Below are positions 37,268 through 44,786 of a DNA stretch of 64,000 bases, one piece after another; position 1 is the stretch's first letter, and each line of letters begins with the position of its first letter. The position numbers were made by a program, and so were the translations under genes. Below the pieces are notes generated by a model. The model did not search any database and was not told the DNA's origin. It saw only the letters and a list, made by a program, of their open reading frames with translations. Source of the stretch: an uncultured Ignavibacteria bacterium. Its GTDB lineage: Bacteria > Bacteroidota > Ignavibacteria > SZUA-365. The DNA lies in contig CAJXVM010000023.1 in NCBI GenBank assembly GCA_913061095.1, positions 1-64,000 on the forward strand, read 5' to 3'.

Positions 37268-37347
37268 GGACAACGGTATCCACACGCGTACGCGGCCGGC
37301 AGCTCACGATCCCACGGACAACGGTATCCACACGCGTAAGCGTGTGG
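37268..37347. repeat. Two copies of a 23-bp direct repeat with a hairpin
   Basis: The 23-base sequence starting GGACAACGGTATCC and ending ACACGCGTA occurs at 37268-37290 and again at 37316-37338, a 48-bp period. The second copy runs into a perfect hairpin, CCACACGC (37328-37335) with GCGTGTGG (37340-37347) and loop GTAA. It lies between the ECF ATPase and the TonB receptor promoter. It may be a REP-like element; no other copy was noticed in this window. Confidence 0.6.
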
Positions 37348-37381
37348 TCGCGCGTATCCCGACAAAACAGACATCTCCCCC

Positions 37382-37410
37382 TTGTATCCCCCTGATCGCC
37401 ACCGTATATT
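37382..37410 (+). promoter_or_regulatory. Promoter of the TonB-dependent receptor gene
   Basis: TTGTAT (37382-37387) and TATATT (37405-37410) are separated by 17 bases. The inverted repeat at 37411-37439 starts at the next base, covering the expected transcription start, an arrangement typical of repression. Confidence 0.6.
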
Positions 37411-37439
37411 GGTAGCACGAATTTGAGTTTCGTGTTACC
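37411..37439. promoter_or_regulatory. Candidate NikR operator upstream of the TonB receptor
   Basis: GGTAGCACGAA (37411-37421) and TTCGTGTTACC (37429-37439) form an 11-bp dyad (one mismatch as DNA, G-U as RNA) around 7 bases. Read as half sites it is GTAGCA, 15 bases, TGTTAC, close in layout to the E. coli NikR site GTATGA-16 bases-TCATAC. It directly follows the -10 and ends 15 bases before the ATG. An RNA hairpin role cannot be excluded. Confidence 0.5.
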
Positions 37440-37454
37440 GAAATATTCAGACGG

Positions 37455-39329
37455 ATGAAACAGATTACAGATTATTTTCCCGCCTTCGCCGTCGCGCCTC
37501 CGGCGTTTCGGCTTCGGCGCGGCCTGCGGCTGCTCCTTCTCCTGCTCGTGCTCGTGCTCCCTGCGCAGGCGCAGCAGGATGACATCCCCTTCTATTCGAT
37601 AAAGGATTCCGCGGTGATCGTGGCGGGACGCTACACCACCACGCTCGCGCGCGAAACGAATTCCATTGCGGTGATCCCGGGCGAGGAGATCACCCGCCTG
37701 GCCGACCACTCCGCCCTCGAGGCGCTGCAATGGGAAGTGCCCTCCGCCTTTCTCGCGGAGACGCGCGTCGGTGGCTTCGGCGTCGGCACGCAGGGCACCG
37801 GCATGATCACCCTGCGCGGCATGGGCGGCAAACCCAATACGGGCGTCGCCGTCATGGTCGACGGACACCCGGATTTCATGGGGATATTCGGCCATCCGCT
37901 GCCGGATGTCTATGGCATGGACGACGTGGAGCGTGTGGACGTGCTGCTCGGTCCGGCATCGACGGTGTTCGGCGGACACGCGCTCGGCGGCGTGATCAAC
38001 ATCGTCAGCGCACCGGTGCGCCGCAATACGCTGCGCGCCTCGGTGGAGGCCGGCACGTGGAATACATACAGTGCCTCTGCCGGTATCTCGCGTGCGCTCG
38101 GCGATCATGGCTTCCGTCTCGCTCTGCGGCACAGCAGCTCCGACGGACACGTGCCACAGAGCGACTTCCGCTCCACCCGCGTGCAGGCCGCCTGGGAGTG
38201 GCACATGTCAGACGCCTGGCAGCTGTCCCTGCGCGGACGCTACGCTCCCTCACAATACGACGATCCCACGCGCACGAGCGATCCGGCCGGACTCGGCACC
38301 TACGCCGACATCCGCCGCGGAATGGGGCAGCTCCGCCTCGAGAATGACCTCGGTTCGATCACTGGCTCCACGCAGGCGCATTTCAACACCGGGCACCATG
38401 AATTCTTCGATGGTTTCGTCTCCGACGACCGCACCGTGGGCGTCTCCACCTATCAGCAGTGGCGCGCCTCGAGCACGTTCAGCATCGCCGCCGGCGGTGA
38501 ATTCCTGCAGTACGGCGGCGAGGCCAATCTCGACAACGTCGAGCACCTCATGAACACGACCGGCGTGTATGCGCTCGCCATGTACAGTCCCGCCGATATC
38601 GTGCATCTGCGCGGCGGCATCCGGTATCAGCATCACAGCCTCGGCTTTTCCAGCGTCGCGCCCACGCTCGGCGTGAGCGTGACGCCGCTCGCCGGACTCC
38701 GCGTTTACGCCAGCATGCAGAGTGGCTTCCGCCATCCCACGCTGCGCGAACTGTACCTCTTTCCGCCCTCCAATCCCGACCTCACCGAGGAGTTCAGCCG
38801 CGGCTACGAGATCGGCACCGAGTACGTCTTCGCACAGGGATCGGTACGCATCGCGGCGTTCCGCAACGACGTGCGCGACATGATCGCCCTCGTCGGCAAT
38901 CCCTCGCCCCCGCCGCCCGTGCGCTTCCGCAACGCCGTGGACGCAGACCAGCTCGGCGCGGAGGCGTCGCTGCGCTACCGTCTGACGTCGTTCCTCATCG
39001 GGCAGGCTTCGTGGAGCACGCTCGATCCCGACGGACGCACTGCCTTTTCGCCCGCACAGCAGTTCAAGTACATGCTGCACGCGCTTCTGGGGGATGTACG
39101 TGTGACGCTTTCGGGACAGTATTTCGAGGATCTCTTCGCCGGGGATGACAGCACGCTGCCCATGCCCGACGCGCATGTGCTCGACATGACGGTGAGCTGG
39201 CGCTCGCCCTGGCCGGTGGAGCTGTATCTCAAGGGACGCAACATCCTCGACCGGCAGTATTCCATTCTGCCCGGCTACGCCGCGCCGGGCGCCCACGTGC
39301 TCGCGGGAGTGCGCTATGCGATGGACTGA
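37455..39329 (+). CDS. TonB-dependent outer-membrane receptor in the nikR-ECF locus
   Basis: The 624-residue receptor has a signal peptide (LRLLLLLLVLVLPAQAQ). A plug domain (about 50-190) contains NTGVAVMVDGHPDF, VERVDVLLGPASTVFG and GGVINIVS, and is followed by a 22-strand-type barrel ending GRNILDRQYSI and VLAGVRYAMD. The first part (DSAVIVAGRYTTTLARETNS) is a short TonB-box-like region. There is no carboxypeptidase-regulatory-like extension, unlike the receptor at 56330. The gene has its own promoter and dyad. Its last 14 bases overlap the start of the ECF S-component gene, so receptor and inner-membrane substrate binder are translationally linked. It probably imports the ligand handled by the ECF transporter, inferred to be nickel or a nickel complex. 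A cobalamin-like ligand is an alternative. Confidence 0.88.
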   Translation: MKQITDYFPAFAVAPPAFRLRRGLRLLLLLLVLVLPAQAQQDDIPFYSIKDSAVIVAGRYTTTLARETNSIAVIPGEEITRLADHSALEALQWEVPSAFLAETRVGGFGVGTQGTGMITLRGMGGKPNTGVAVMVDGHPDFMGIFGHPLPDVYGMDDVERVDVLLGPASTVFGGHALGGVINIVSAPVRRNTLRASVEAGTWNTYSASAGISRALGDHGFRLALRHSSSDGHVPQSDFRSTRVQAAWEWHMSDAWQLSLRGRYAPSQYDDPTRTSDPAGLGTYADIRRGMGQLRLENDLGSITGSTQAHFNTGHHEFFDGFVSDDRTVGVSTYQQWRASSTFSIAAGGEFLQYGGEANLDNVEHLMNTTGVYALAMYSPADIVHLRGGIRYQHHSLGFSSVAPTLGVSVTPLAGLRVYASMQSGFRHPTLRELYLFPPSNPDLTEEFSRGYEIGTEYVFAQGSVRIAAFRNDVRDMIALVGNPSPPPPVRFRNAVDADQLGAEASLRYRLTSFLIGQASWSTLDPDGRTAFSPAQQFKYMLHALLGDVRVTLSGQYFEDLFAGDDSTLPMPDAHVLDMTVSWRSPWPVELYLKGRNILDRQYSILPGYAAPGAHVLAGVRYAMD

Positions 39330-39927
39330 CAGGAAACGCGCATTACAAAAGGCGCGGCGCGACGACACACCGGTCTCCGGCGCCCTGCTTCCCGAAGACG
39401 ACGTGCGCCGCATCCCGCTCGCGGCCATGTTCACCGCGCTCGGTGTGCTCTTCCCGCAGCTGTTCCACATGATGGGACTCGGCGCCACCTTCCTCCCGAT
39501 GTTCCTCCCGGTGCTGACCGCGGCCATGCTGCTGCGCATGCGCCTCGCGCTGACGGTGGCAGCCCTCACCCCGGTGCTTTCCTGGCTGCTCACCGGCATG
39601 CCGCCGCTCTCTCCGCCCGTGCTCCCGCTGCTCATCGCGGAGCTGACCGTTTCTGCGGCCGTCATCTCACATCTGCGCCTGCAGCGCGGATGGCGCGTGC
39701 TTCCGGCACTCGCTGTCGGACTTCTCGTCGATCGTGCCCTGCTCTACATAATCATCGAAACGGTGACCGCGCTCGCGGGGATACGGCACCCGATGTTCGG
39801 TCCTGCCGCCGTGCTCGTCGGTCTCCCCGGCATCGCGTTACAGCTCATCGTCATCCCACCCGCCGTCACGCTGATCGTGCGCCGCTTCCCGCGCTTCATC
39901 CCCTCCTCCGTCGCGGAGCGCGGCTGA
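39316..39927 (+). CDS. ECF transporter substrate-binding (S) component of unassigned specificity
   Basis: The 203-residue membrane protein has about six hydrophobic segments. IPLAAMFTALGVLFPQLFHM, FLPMFLPVLTAAMLL and LSWLLTGMPPLSPPVLPLL together match the S-component pattern known from Gram-positive ECF systems. The amino terminus (MRWTDRKRALQKARRDD) lacks the His-containing MH start that forms the metal site of NikM/CbiM, and no NikN-like partner is present. GGGAG lies 6 bases before the ATG, which overlaps the receptor gene by 14 bases. The last base of its TGA is the first base of the methyltransferase ATG (TGATG). It should give the ECF module its specificity; this may be a metal chelate rather than free nickel. 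Confidence 0.72.
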   Translation: MRWTDRKRALQKARRDDTPVSGALLPEDDVRRIPLAAMFTALGVLFPQLFHMMGLGATFLPMFLPVLTAAMLLRMRLALTVAALTPVLSWLLTGMPPLSPPVLPLLIAELTVSAAVISHLRLQRGWRVLPALAVGLLVDRALLYIIIETVTALAGIRHPMFGPAAVLVGLPGIALQLIVIPPAVTLIVRRFPRFIPSSVAERG

Positions 39928-40622
39928 TGAACGCACTGCTCCGCAAGCAGGCCTTTTTTGACGGCGTCGTGCCCGACTGGATTCGCGACACCGATGAACG
40001 CAGCGCCCGTCTCGCCGAACTCTTCGCCGCATACGACCTCCCCGTCGACGCCCCCGTGCTCGACGTCGGCGCCGGCGCGGGCATCATGCTGCCGTTCCTG
40101 CTGAAGCAGCTGCAAATGAAACAGCAGCACACGCCCGAAACCACTGCGGCCGATCCCTCCGAGTTCATTCGCGAACAACAAGAAGCAATCGATACTCCCC
40201 CCGCCGGTCCTGCCGTCATCGAACTCGAAATCTCCCCGGAAATGCTGCGCATGGCGCGCGCCACGCACGGTACGGATAACGGCATCGCCTACCTGCGGGC
40301 CGACGCGCATCACCTGCCCTTCCCCGACTCGTTCTTCAGGTGCGTGCACTGCTTCAGCGTATACCCGCACTTCGACCATCCCCGGCGCGCGCTCGCCGAG
40401 TTCCGGCGCTGCCTGCGTCCGGACGGCGCACTGTGCATCCTGCATCTCATGGGTCACGAGGAATTGAACGCCATCCACCGCGATGCTGGACGCGTCGTCG
40501 CCGAAGACCGCCTCCCGCCCGTGGATCGCGTGGCGGAGATTATTGAGGAATCCGGGTTTGTGGTGCGTTACGCCGAAGAACGCAGCGATCTGTACCTGGT
40601 GGTGGCGGGCAGGAACGGATAG
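39927..40622 (+). CDS. Class I SAM-dependent methyltransferase in the nikR-ECF locus
   Basis: The 231-residue protein has motif I VLDVGAGAGIMLPFL, an acidic motif II VIELEISPEMLRMA, LRADAHHLPFPDSF, and CVHCFSVYPHFDHPRRAL followed by FRRCLRPDGALCILHL. Between motifs I and II about 45 polar, Gln- and Thr-rich residues are inserted (KQQHTPETTAADPSEF), much longer than usual for the family. The ATG overlaps the S-component stop by one base, so it belongs to the same operon. The substrate is unknown. One inference is modification or breakdown of an imported metal chelator. Confidence 0.8.
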   Translation: MNALLRKQAFFDGVVPDWIRDTDERSARLAELFAAYDLPVDAPVLDVGAGAGIMLPFLLKQLQMKQQHTPETTAADPSEFIREQQEAIDTPPAGPAVIELEISPEMLRMARATHGTDNGIAYLRADAHHLPFPDSFFRCVHCFSVYPHFDHPRRALAEFRRCLRPDGALCILHLMGHEELNAIHRDAGRVVAEDRLPPVDRVAEIIEESGFVVRYAEERSDLYLVVAGRNG

Positions 40623-40626
40623 GATC

Positions 40627-40792
40627 GCGAGGATCGGTGTCCTGTATCGACCAACGTCACAGAATGCTGGACGGTAGGGCCGAGCCAACGGCTCTGCCTG
40701 GGGGATACGGGAAACGCGAGGATCGGTATCGTGTATCGACCAACGTCACAGAATGCTGGACGGTAGGGCCGAGCCAACGGCTCGGCCTGGGG
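40627..40792. repeat. 89-bp tandem duplication with GC-rich hairpin (REP-like)
   Basis: A unit beginning GCGAGGATCGGT occurs at 40627-40715 and 40716-40792 with only a few differences. Each copy contains a hairpin; in the second it is perfect, GGCCGAGCC (40767-40775), loop AAC, GGCTCGGCC (40779-40787). It lies between the convergent methyltransferase and FN3 protein genes and may serve as a bidirectional terminator or be a REP-type repeat. A partial extra copy of the hairpin sequence (CCAACGGCACGGCTCGGCC) follows. Confidence 0.7.
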
Positions 40793-40817
40793 CCAACGGC
40801 ACGGCTCGGCCAGGAAC

Positions 40818-43202
40818 CTACCGCACAACCACCATCCTGTCCATCACCACCCCATCCCCCGCGCGCAGCACCGCGAGGTACATCCCCGGCCGCAATCCGC
40901 GCGCGTCAAAACGCACACTGTGTATTCCCGCCGAACGGTATCCTTCAGCAATCACGGCCGCCTCCCGTCCGAGCATGTCGTACACACGAAGCGACACCAC
41001 CGCTGCGCGGGGAAGCGAGATTGTCATCACACCCTCCGTGCGAAGCGGACTGGGCGCGTGTGACAGCGTCATCATCACGGGACGGGCCGCCACGTCACGG
41101 ACTTCCACCGGTGCTTCATCGACGCGATACACGTGCATCACCAGCATCCCCTCGGCCTCGCGCACGAACTCCGTCACATACAGCAGCCGGCTTCCTTCGT
41201 CCCAGGTGGTGGAAAAAATTTCACGCGCGGTACCGAAGAATATCGCCGTATCCAGACGCACAGCACCATATGGCTGCGGCGTATGCGATTCCATCTGGCC
41301 AGCGGCGACCGCTGCCAGGTCATCCACATCGTAGAGCATGACCGTGGGACATAATCCGTGCGCCCGCCATCCCTTGCCGTCGGGATCGGTTTCGTCGAAC
41401 GTCGGCATGGGCACGTCGGCGATCACCCAGTCGAGCGGCATGTGCTCGCCGTGATATCCGTACCAGTTGTCGCCGTGTGCCTTGACACCGATCACCGCCG
41501 CGGCCGATTGTGACCCAACCGTGAGCCACTGAGCCCCGCGCCAGTCATCCGCGTGATTGTAGTCATACACGGCATCGGGGAAATGATAGTTGTCACTACC
41601 CGCAACCGATCCGTACTCGAGCAGGGTTGTGAAATCCAGCTGCGCGTTCGCGGCGGGAGGAGACGTGCCGACCGGCTCCCAGGCATACATGGTCGGCCCC
41701 AGTCCGCTGAGTCCGCCGTCGCGGAAACGCCCGACAGCAAGCCGGCGGTCATCCGTATGCTGCGCCGCCCAGTCCGCTGGCAGCGTGCACAGCCAGGATC
41801 CGAACTGCGCCTCGATCGGCGGCGTACCGGGAGCGCCGAGATACCAGGGACCGAGGTAGGGTCCGGCGGAAAGGTCACCCGCCGAACAGGCGCTCAGGGT
41901 CGCATGCTTTTCGCCGCTGACCGTGTAGTGAATGCTCCATGAACTGTAAAGGCGCTGCTCGTCCTGCAGATACGCGAGTCCAGTGCGCCATATGTCGACA
42001 TACTCCCAGGCGTTGACCCCGGCCGGACGGATGTTCACCGGGGTTTGCAGGATGGACGCTTCTGGAAGTGCCTCCACGCTGCCCGCGTTCGGCACGGGCG
42101 CGGGGATACTCACCTCGCCGACCAGTCCGTTTTCCGGCTGATTCAGGTTCGTCACGAACAACGATCCAGGGCAGCCGTCGAATCCGCCGCCGGGATCGCC
42201 ATCCACGCGATACGCACTCGCCTCCCCGCCCCAGGCAAAATCCTCCGGCATGCGGAAGGCACCGAGATACACGAACTCGCTCGGATCGATCCGTGTGCCG
42301 TCTGTCTGAAACGAAGCGGTACGTACGGTGAGCGGAGCGGAGTGCTGACTTTCATTCCCCATTACGTCCCGCGCGACGACAGTGAAGCGGTATTCATGCC
42401 CGGGCTCCAGGTAGCACGCGGTATGGGAATCCTCACGGCTGTATCCCTCGACCGCTCCGTCCATGAACACCAGGTAATCTGCGACCCCCACATCATCGTC
42501 CGGTTCGTTCCAGGCGAGCGCAATTCTTGAATCCATCACCGATGTCGCCCGCAGTCCCGTCGGCGCATCGGGCGGCGTATGGTCCGCGGCATCGAGTTCG
42601 ATGCGGTCGCAGACCAGGTGCTGCTTCATGTCACTCGATCCCCACTCGATGGCGAGGTTGACATTCACAAGCGCGAAGCTCTCGTCGGTTTTATGCACGC
42701 CGGCGTCACAGATCGCGAACACCGTGCGCACCGTTTCTCCGGGTTCCGCCTCCGACCAGGTCTCCCGGTAATCGGCATGCGAGCGCATCGTGTACCAAGG
42801 ACCGGATGATGATCCGCCGTCCGGCTGGTCGGCATCGGTGAAACTCACGCGCGCCGTGAAGCGGATGGTTTCCTGCGAGCGGTTATACCAGGTCACGATC
42901 AGACGATCAGCCGTGGTGAACAATCTCGAGGTCCCCCGCACGCCCTGGTAATCGGAGAATTCATCGGCGGAAGCGTCCGCGACGAGTCCGCCCGGACCGT
43001 CGGCGGTATACGACACGCCGACACTTTTGATGAGCGTGCTCCACCCGGCCATTCCGAAGGTATTGGCACCAGCATCGGAGCCGAAATCCACCAGCAGCGT
43101 CTGCGCCGACAGGGTAGGAACATACAGGCAAAGCAACAGGATGATGACCGGAAAAACGGGCTGCATTCCATGCGTCCGCACATCCGTGAATGATGATTTC
43201 AT
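40818..43202 (-). CDS. Secreted FN3-containing protein with type IX sorting domain
   Basis: The 794-residue protein has a signal peptide (FPVIILLLCLYVPTLSAQ). A beta-sandwich domain of about 170 residues (LLVDFGSDAGANTFG start) is followed by one fibronectin type III domain (about 205-295; DAPTGLRATSV, EYRFTVVARDV). A long domain of about 400 residues (VYLGAFRMPEDFAWGG to FVREAEGMLVM) may be a DUF4185-like propeller but is not recognised with certainty. The sorting domain reads HAPSPLRTEGVMTI, VYDMLGREA, LRPGMYLAVL. GAGG lies upstream of the ATG at 43202. Function is unknown; surface glycan or protein binding is likely from the architecture. Confidence 0.83.
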   Translation of the reverse strand: MKSSFTDVRTHGMQPVFPVIILLLCLYVPTLSAQTLLVDFGSDAGANTFGMAGWSTLIKSVGVSYTADGPGGLVADASADEFSDYQGVRGTSRLFTTADRLIVTWYNRSQETIRFTARVSFTDADQPDGGSSSGPWYTMRSHADYRETWSEAEPGETVRTVFAICDAGVHKTDESFALVNVNLAIEWGSSDMKQHLVCDRIELDAADHTPPDAPTGLRATSVMDSRIALAWNEPDDDVGVADYLVFMDGAVEGYSREDSHTACYLEPGHEYRFTVVARDVMGNESQHSAPLTVRTASFQTDGTRIDPSEFVYLGAFRMPEDFAWGGEASAYRVDGDPGGGFDGCPGSLFVTNLNQPENGLVGEVSIPAPVPNAGSVEALPEASILQTPVNIRPAGVNAWEYVDIWRTGLAYLQDEQRLYSSWSIHYTVSGEKHATLSACSAGDLSAGPYLGPWYLGAPGTPPIEAQFGSWLCTLPADWAAQHTDDRRLAVGRFRDGGLSGLGPTMYAWEPVGTSPPAANAQLDFTTLLEYGSVAGSDNYHFPDAVYDYNHADDWRGAQWLTVGSQSAAAVIGVKAHGDNWYGYHGEHMPLDWVIADVPMPTFDETDPDGKGWRAHGLCPTVMLYDVDDLAAVAAGQMESHTPQPYGAVRLDTAIFFGTAREIFSTTWDEGSRLLYVTEFVREAEGMLVMHVYRVDEAPVEVRDVAARPVMMTLSHAPSPLRTEGVMTISLPRAAVVSLRVYDMLGREAAVIAEGYRSAGIHSVRFDARGLRPGMYLAVLRAGDGVVMDRMVVVR

Positions 43203-43241
43203 GACGGGAATCCTCGCGAATTACGACTGCAGATGATGGGC

Positions 43242-43270
43242 AATATCATCTCCCCCCGGACCAAAATCAA
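43242..43270 (-). promoter_or_regulatory. Promoter candidate of the FN3 protein gene
   Basis: TTGATT (43270-43265) and GATATT (43247-43242) are separated by 17 bases on the minus strand, about 40 bases before the ATG at 43202. A small inverted repeat GATGAT/ATCATC (43232-43250) overlaps the -10. Confidence 0.42.
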
Positions 43271-43347
43271 GATTTCAAACGAGAATATCGGATGCTCGCC
43301 CCGCACCCGGCTTTCAGCGCAAAATGCATCCCTCTCTCCGACATGAT

Positions 43348-43407
43348 TTTTACCCGGGTAAAATAGCCTTTTTACCCGGGTAAAATGGGGGTTTTACCCG
43401 GGTAATA
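43348..43407. promoter_or_regulatory. Three 16-bp palindromes at a 22-bp period upstream of the sulfur operon
   Basis: TTTTACCCGGGTAAAA occurs perfectly at 43348-43363 and 43370-43385, and with one changed base at 43392-43407. Centres are exactly 22 bp apart, so three dimers would line up on one DNA face. Such spaced dyads are typical of operator arrays. They lie about 150 bases upstream of the SQR-like gene and 145 bases upstream of the divergent gene. The binding protein is not encoded in the window as far as can be seen. Confidence 0.75.
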
Positions 43408-43489
43408 TTCCGCATCATGTGTCTGCGCAACAATGCGAATGGAAAAAAAGCAAAAAAATCACGATTAACAGGTCATGTCCGTGAATCTT

Positions 43490-43516
43490 TTGAACTTACT
43501 GCACATCAAATACAAT
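43490..43516 (+). promoter_or_regulatory. Weak promoter candidate of the sulfur operon
   Basis: TTGAAC (43490-43495) and TACAAT (43511-43516) are good hexamers but are spaced by only 15 bases, about 40 bases upstream of the ATG at 43555. The short spacer suggests that an activator may be needed. Confidence 0.38.
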
Positions 43517-43554
43517 GACAAATCTTTCAGCTCTTACACCACACGGAGCACCTC

Positions 43555-44784
43555 ATGAAAAACCTCGTCATTCTCGGTGCCGGAACAGCGGGCACCATGA
43601 TGCTGAACAAGATGCATGCCATGCTCGACAGCAGTCAGTGGCAGCTCACCATCGTCGATCAGTATGAGACGCACTACTACCAGCCGGGATTTCTCTTCAT
43701 TCCCTTTGGCATATATTCGCGCAAGGACGTCATCAAACCGAAACGGGATTTTTTTCCCGCGGGCACCAATGTCATCGTCTCCGGTATCGACCGCATCGAA
43801 GCGAATGAAAACCGGGTACTGCTCGCCAACGGACAGGTTCTCCCCTACGACCTGCTCATCGTCGCCACGGGCGCGAAGATCGTGCCGGAGGAAATCGAAG
43901 GATTGAAGGACAGTCTCTGGCAGAAGGACATTTTTGACTATTACACCATCGAGGGCGCGTGCGGTCTCGCCGAGAGATTCCGTCACTGGGAAGGCGGCAA
44001 GCTCGTGCTCAACGTCGCGGAGATGCCGATCAAATGTCCCGTCGCCCCGCTGGAATTCGTCTTCCTCGCCGACTGGTGGTTCACCGAGCAGGGCATCCGT
44101 GACAAGGTCGACATCCACTACGTCACGCCGCTGCCCGGCGCCTTCACCAAGCCGCGCGCATCGAGCATTCTCGGGGATTTCCTCGACAAGAAGAACATTC
44201 ACCTGACCGCGGAATTCAACATCGCGCGCGTGGACAACGAGGAGAAGAAGATCGTCTCGTGGGATGAAACCGAAATCCCCTTCGACATCCTCGTCTCCAT
44301 CCCCACGAACATGGGCGACGAAATGGTCGAGCGCAGCGGTCTCGGCGACGAGTTGCGCTTCATTCCCACCGACAAACACACGCTGCAGTCCGACGCGCAC
44401 GAAAACATCTTTGTCATCGGTGACGCCACGAACCTGCCGAGTTCGAAGGCCGGTTCGGTGGCGCATTTCCAGGCCGACATCCTCACCGAAAACATTCTCT
44501 CGTACATCGAGGGGCGTCCCCTGCGGTCGACCTTCGACGGACACGCGAACTGCTTCATCGAATCCGGTTTCGGCAAGGGCATACTCATCGACTTCAACTA
44601 TGACACCGAACCCCTGCCGGGCAAATTCCCGCTGCCGGGCGTCGGTCCCTTCTCGCTGCTCGAGGAGACGGAGATGAATCACTACGGCAAGATCATGTTC
44701 CGCTGGATGTACTGGAATTTCCTGCTCCGCGGCAAGGAACTGCCGATCGAATCGCACATGTCGATGGCCGGAAAGAGGATGTGA
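43555..44784 (+). CDS. Sulfide:quinone oxidoreductase-like flavoprotein
   Basis: The 409-residue protein has an N-terminal FAD-binding GAGTAG (8-13), a second dinucleotide segment DLLIVATGAK and the FAD-closing VIGDAT. Cysteines at 136, 161 (IKCPVAPLEF) and 333 (ANCFIESGFGKG) fit the SQR cysteine pattern; 161 and 333 would be the redox-active pair. The C-terminus lacks an obvious amphipathic membrane helix longer than usual. The ATG follows CACGGAGCACCTC. By family it oxidises sulfide to a polysulfide or persulfide and passes electrons to quinone. The three downstream genes encode sulfur-carrier-type proteins, supporting a sulfide oxidation or detoxification role. Confidence 0.85.
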   Translation: MKNLVILGAGTAGTMMLNKMHAMLDSSQWQLTIVDQYETHYYQPGFLFIPFGIYSRKDVIKPKRDFFPAGTNVIVSGIDRIEANENRVLLANGQVLPYDLLIVATGAKIVPEEIEGLKDSLWQKDIFDYYTIEGACGLAERFRHWEGGKLVLNVAEMPIKCPVAPLEFVFLADWWFTEQGIRDKVDIHYVTPLPGAFTKPRASSILGDFLDKKNIHLTAEFNIARVDNEEKKIVSWDETEIPFDILVSIPTNMGDEMVERSGLGDELRFIPTDKHTLQSDAHENIFVIGDATNLPSSKAGSVAHFQADILTENILSYIEGRPLRSTFDGHANCFIESGFGKGILIDFNYDTEPLPGKFPLPGVGPFSLLEETEMNHYGKIMFRWMYWNFLLRGKELPIESHMSMAGKRM

Positions 44785-44786
44785 CC

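Larger units (their letters stand above)
43203..43554. other. Divergent regulatory region between the FN3 protein and the sulfur operon
   Basis: These 352 bases contain no convincing gene. The left part has a minus-strand promoter (43242-43270), the middle has three tandem palindromes (43348-43407), and the right part is AT-rich with a weak plus-strand promoter (43490-43516). The composition is clearly more AT-rich than in the flanking genes. Confidence 0.6.

Noticed and set aside
37144-37374. Minus-strand frame with repeated HAYACGYRCP-like peptides
   Set aside because: The apparent peptide repeat is only the translation of the 23-bp direct DNA repeat and hairpin; no start signal supports a gene.
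37218-37454. Cobalamin riboswitch upstream of the TonB receptor
   Set aside because: TonB receptors often carry one, but the conserved B12-box (GCCACTG-like) was not found, and the leader is too short after the predicted promoter.
38250-39665. 471-codon open frame on the minus strand
   Set aside because: Antisense to the TonB receptor and ECF S component; no start signal or domain.
40637-41341. Plus-strand frame starting in the 89-bp repeat
   Set aside because: It is formed by the repeat and the antisense of the FN3 protein gene; repeated VGPSQRLG-like peptides come from the DNA repeat.
43590-44757. 407-codon minus-strand frame opposite the SQR-like gene
   Set aside because: The plus strand encodes a flavoprotein with correctly spaced FAD and cysteine motifs; the minus frame is its shadow.
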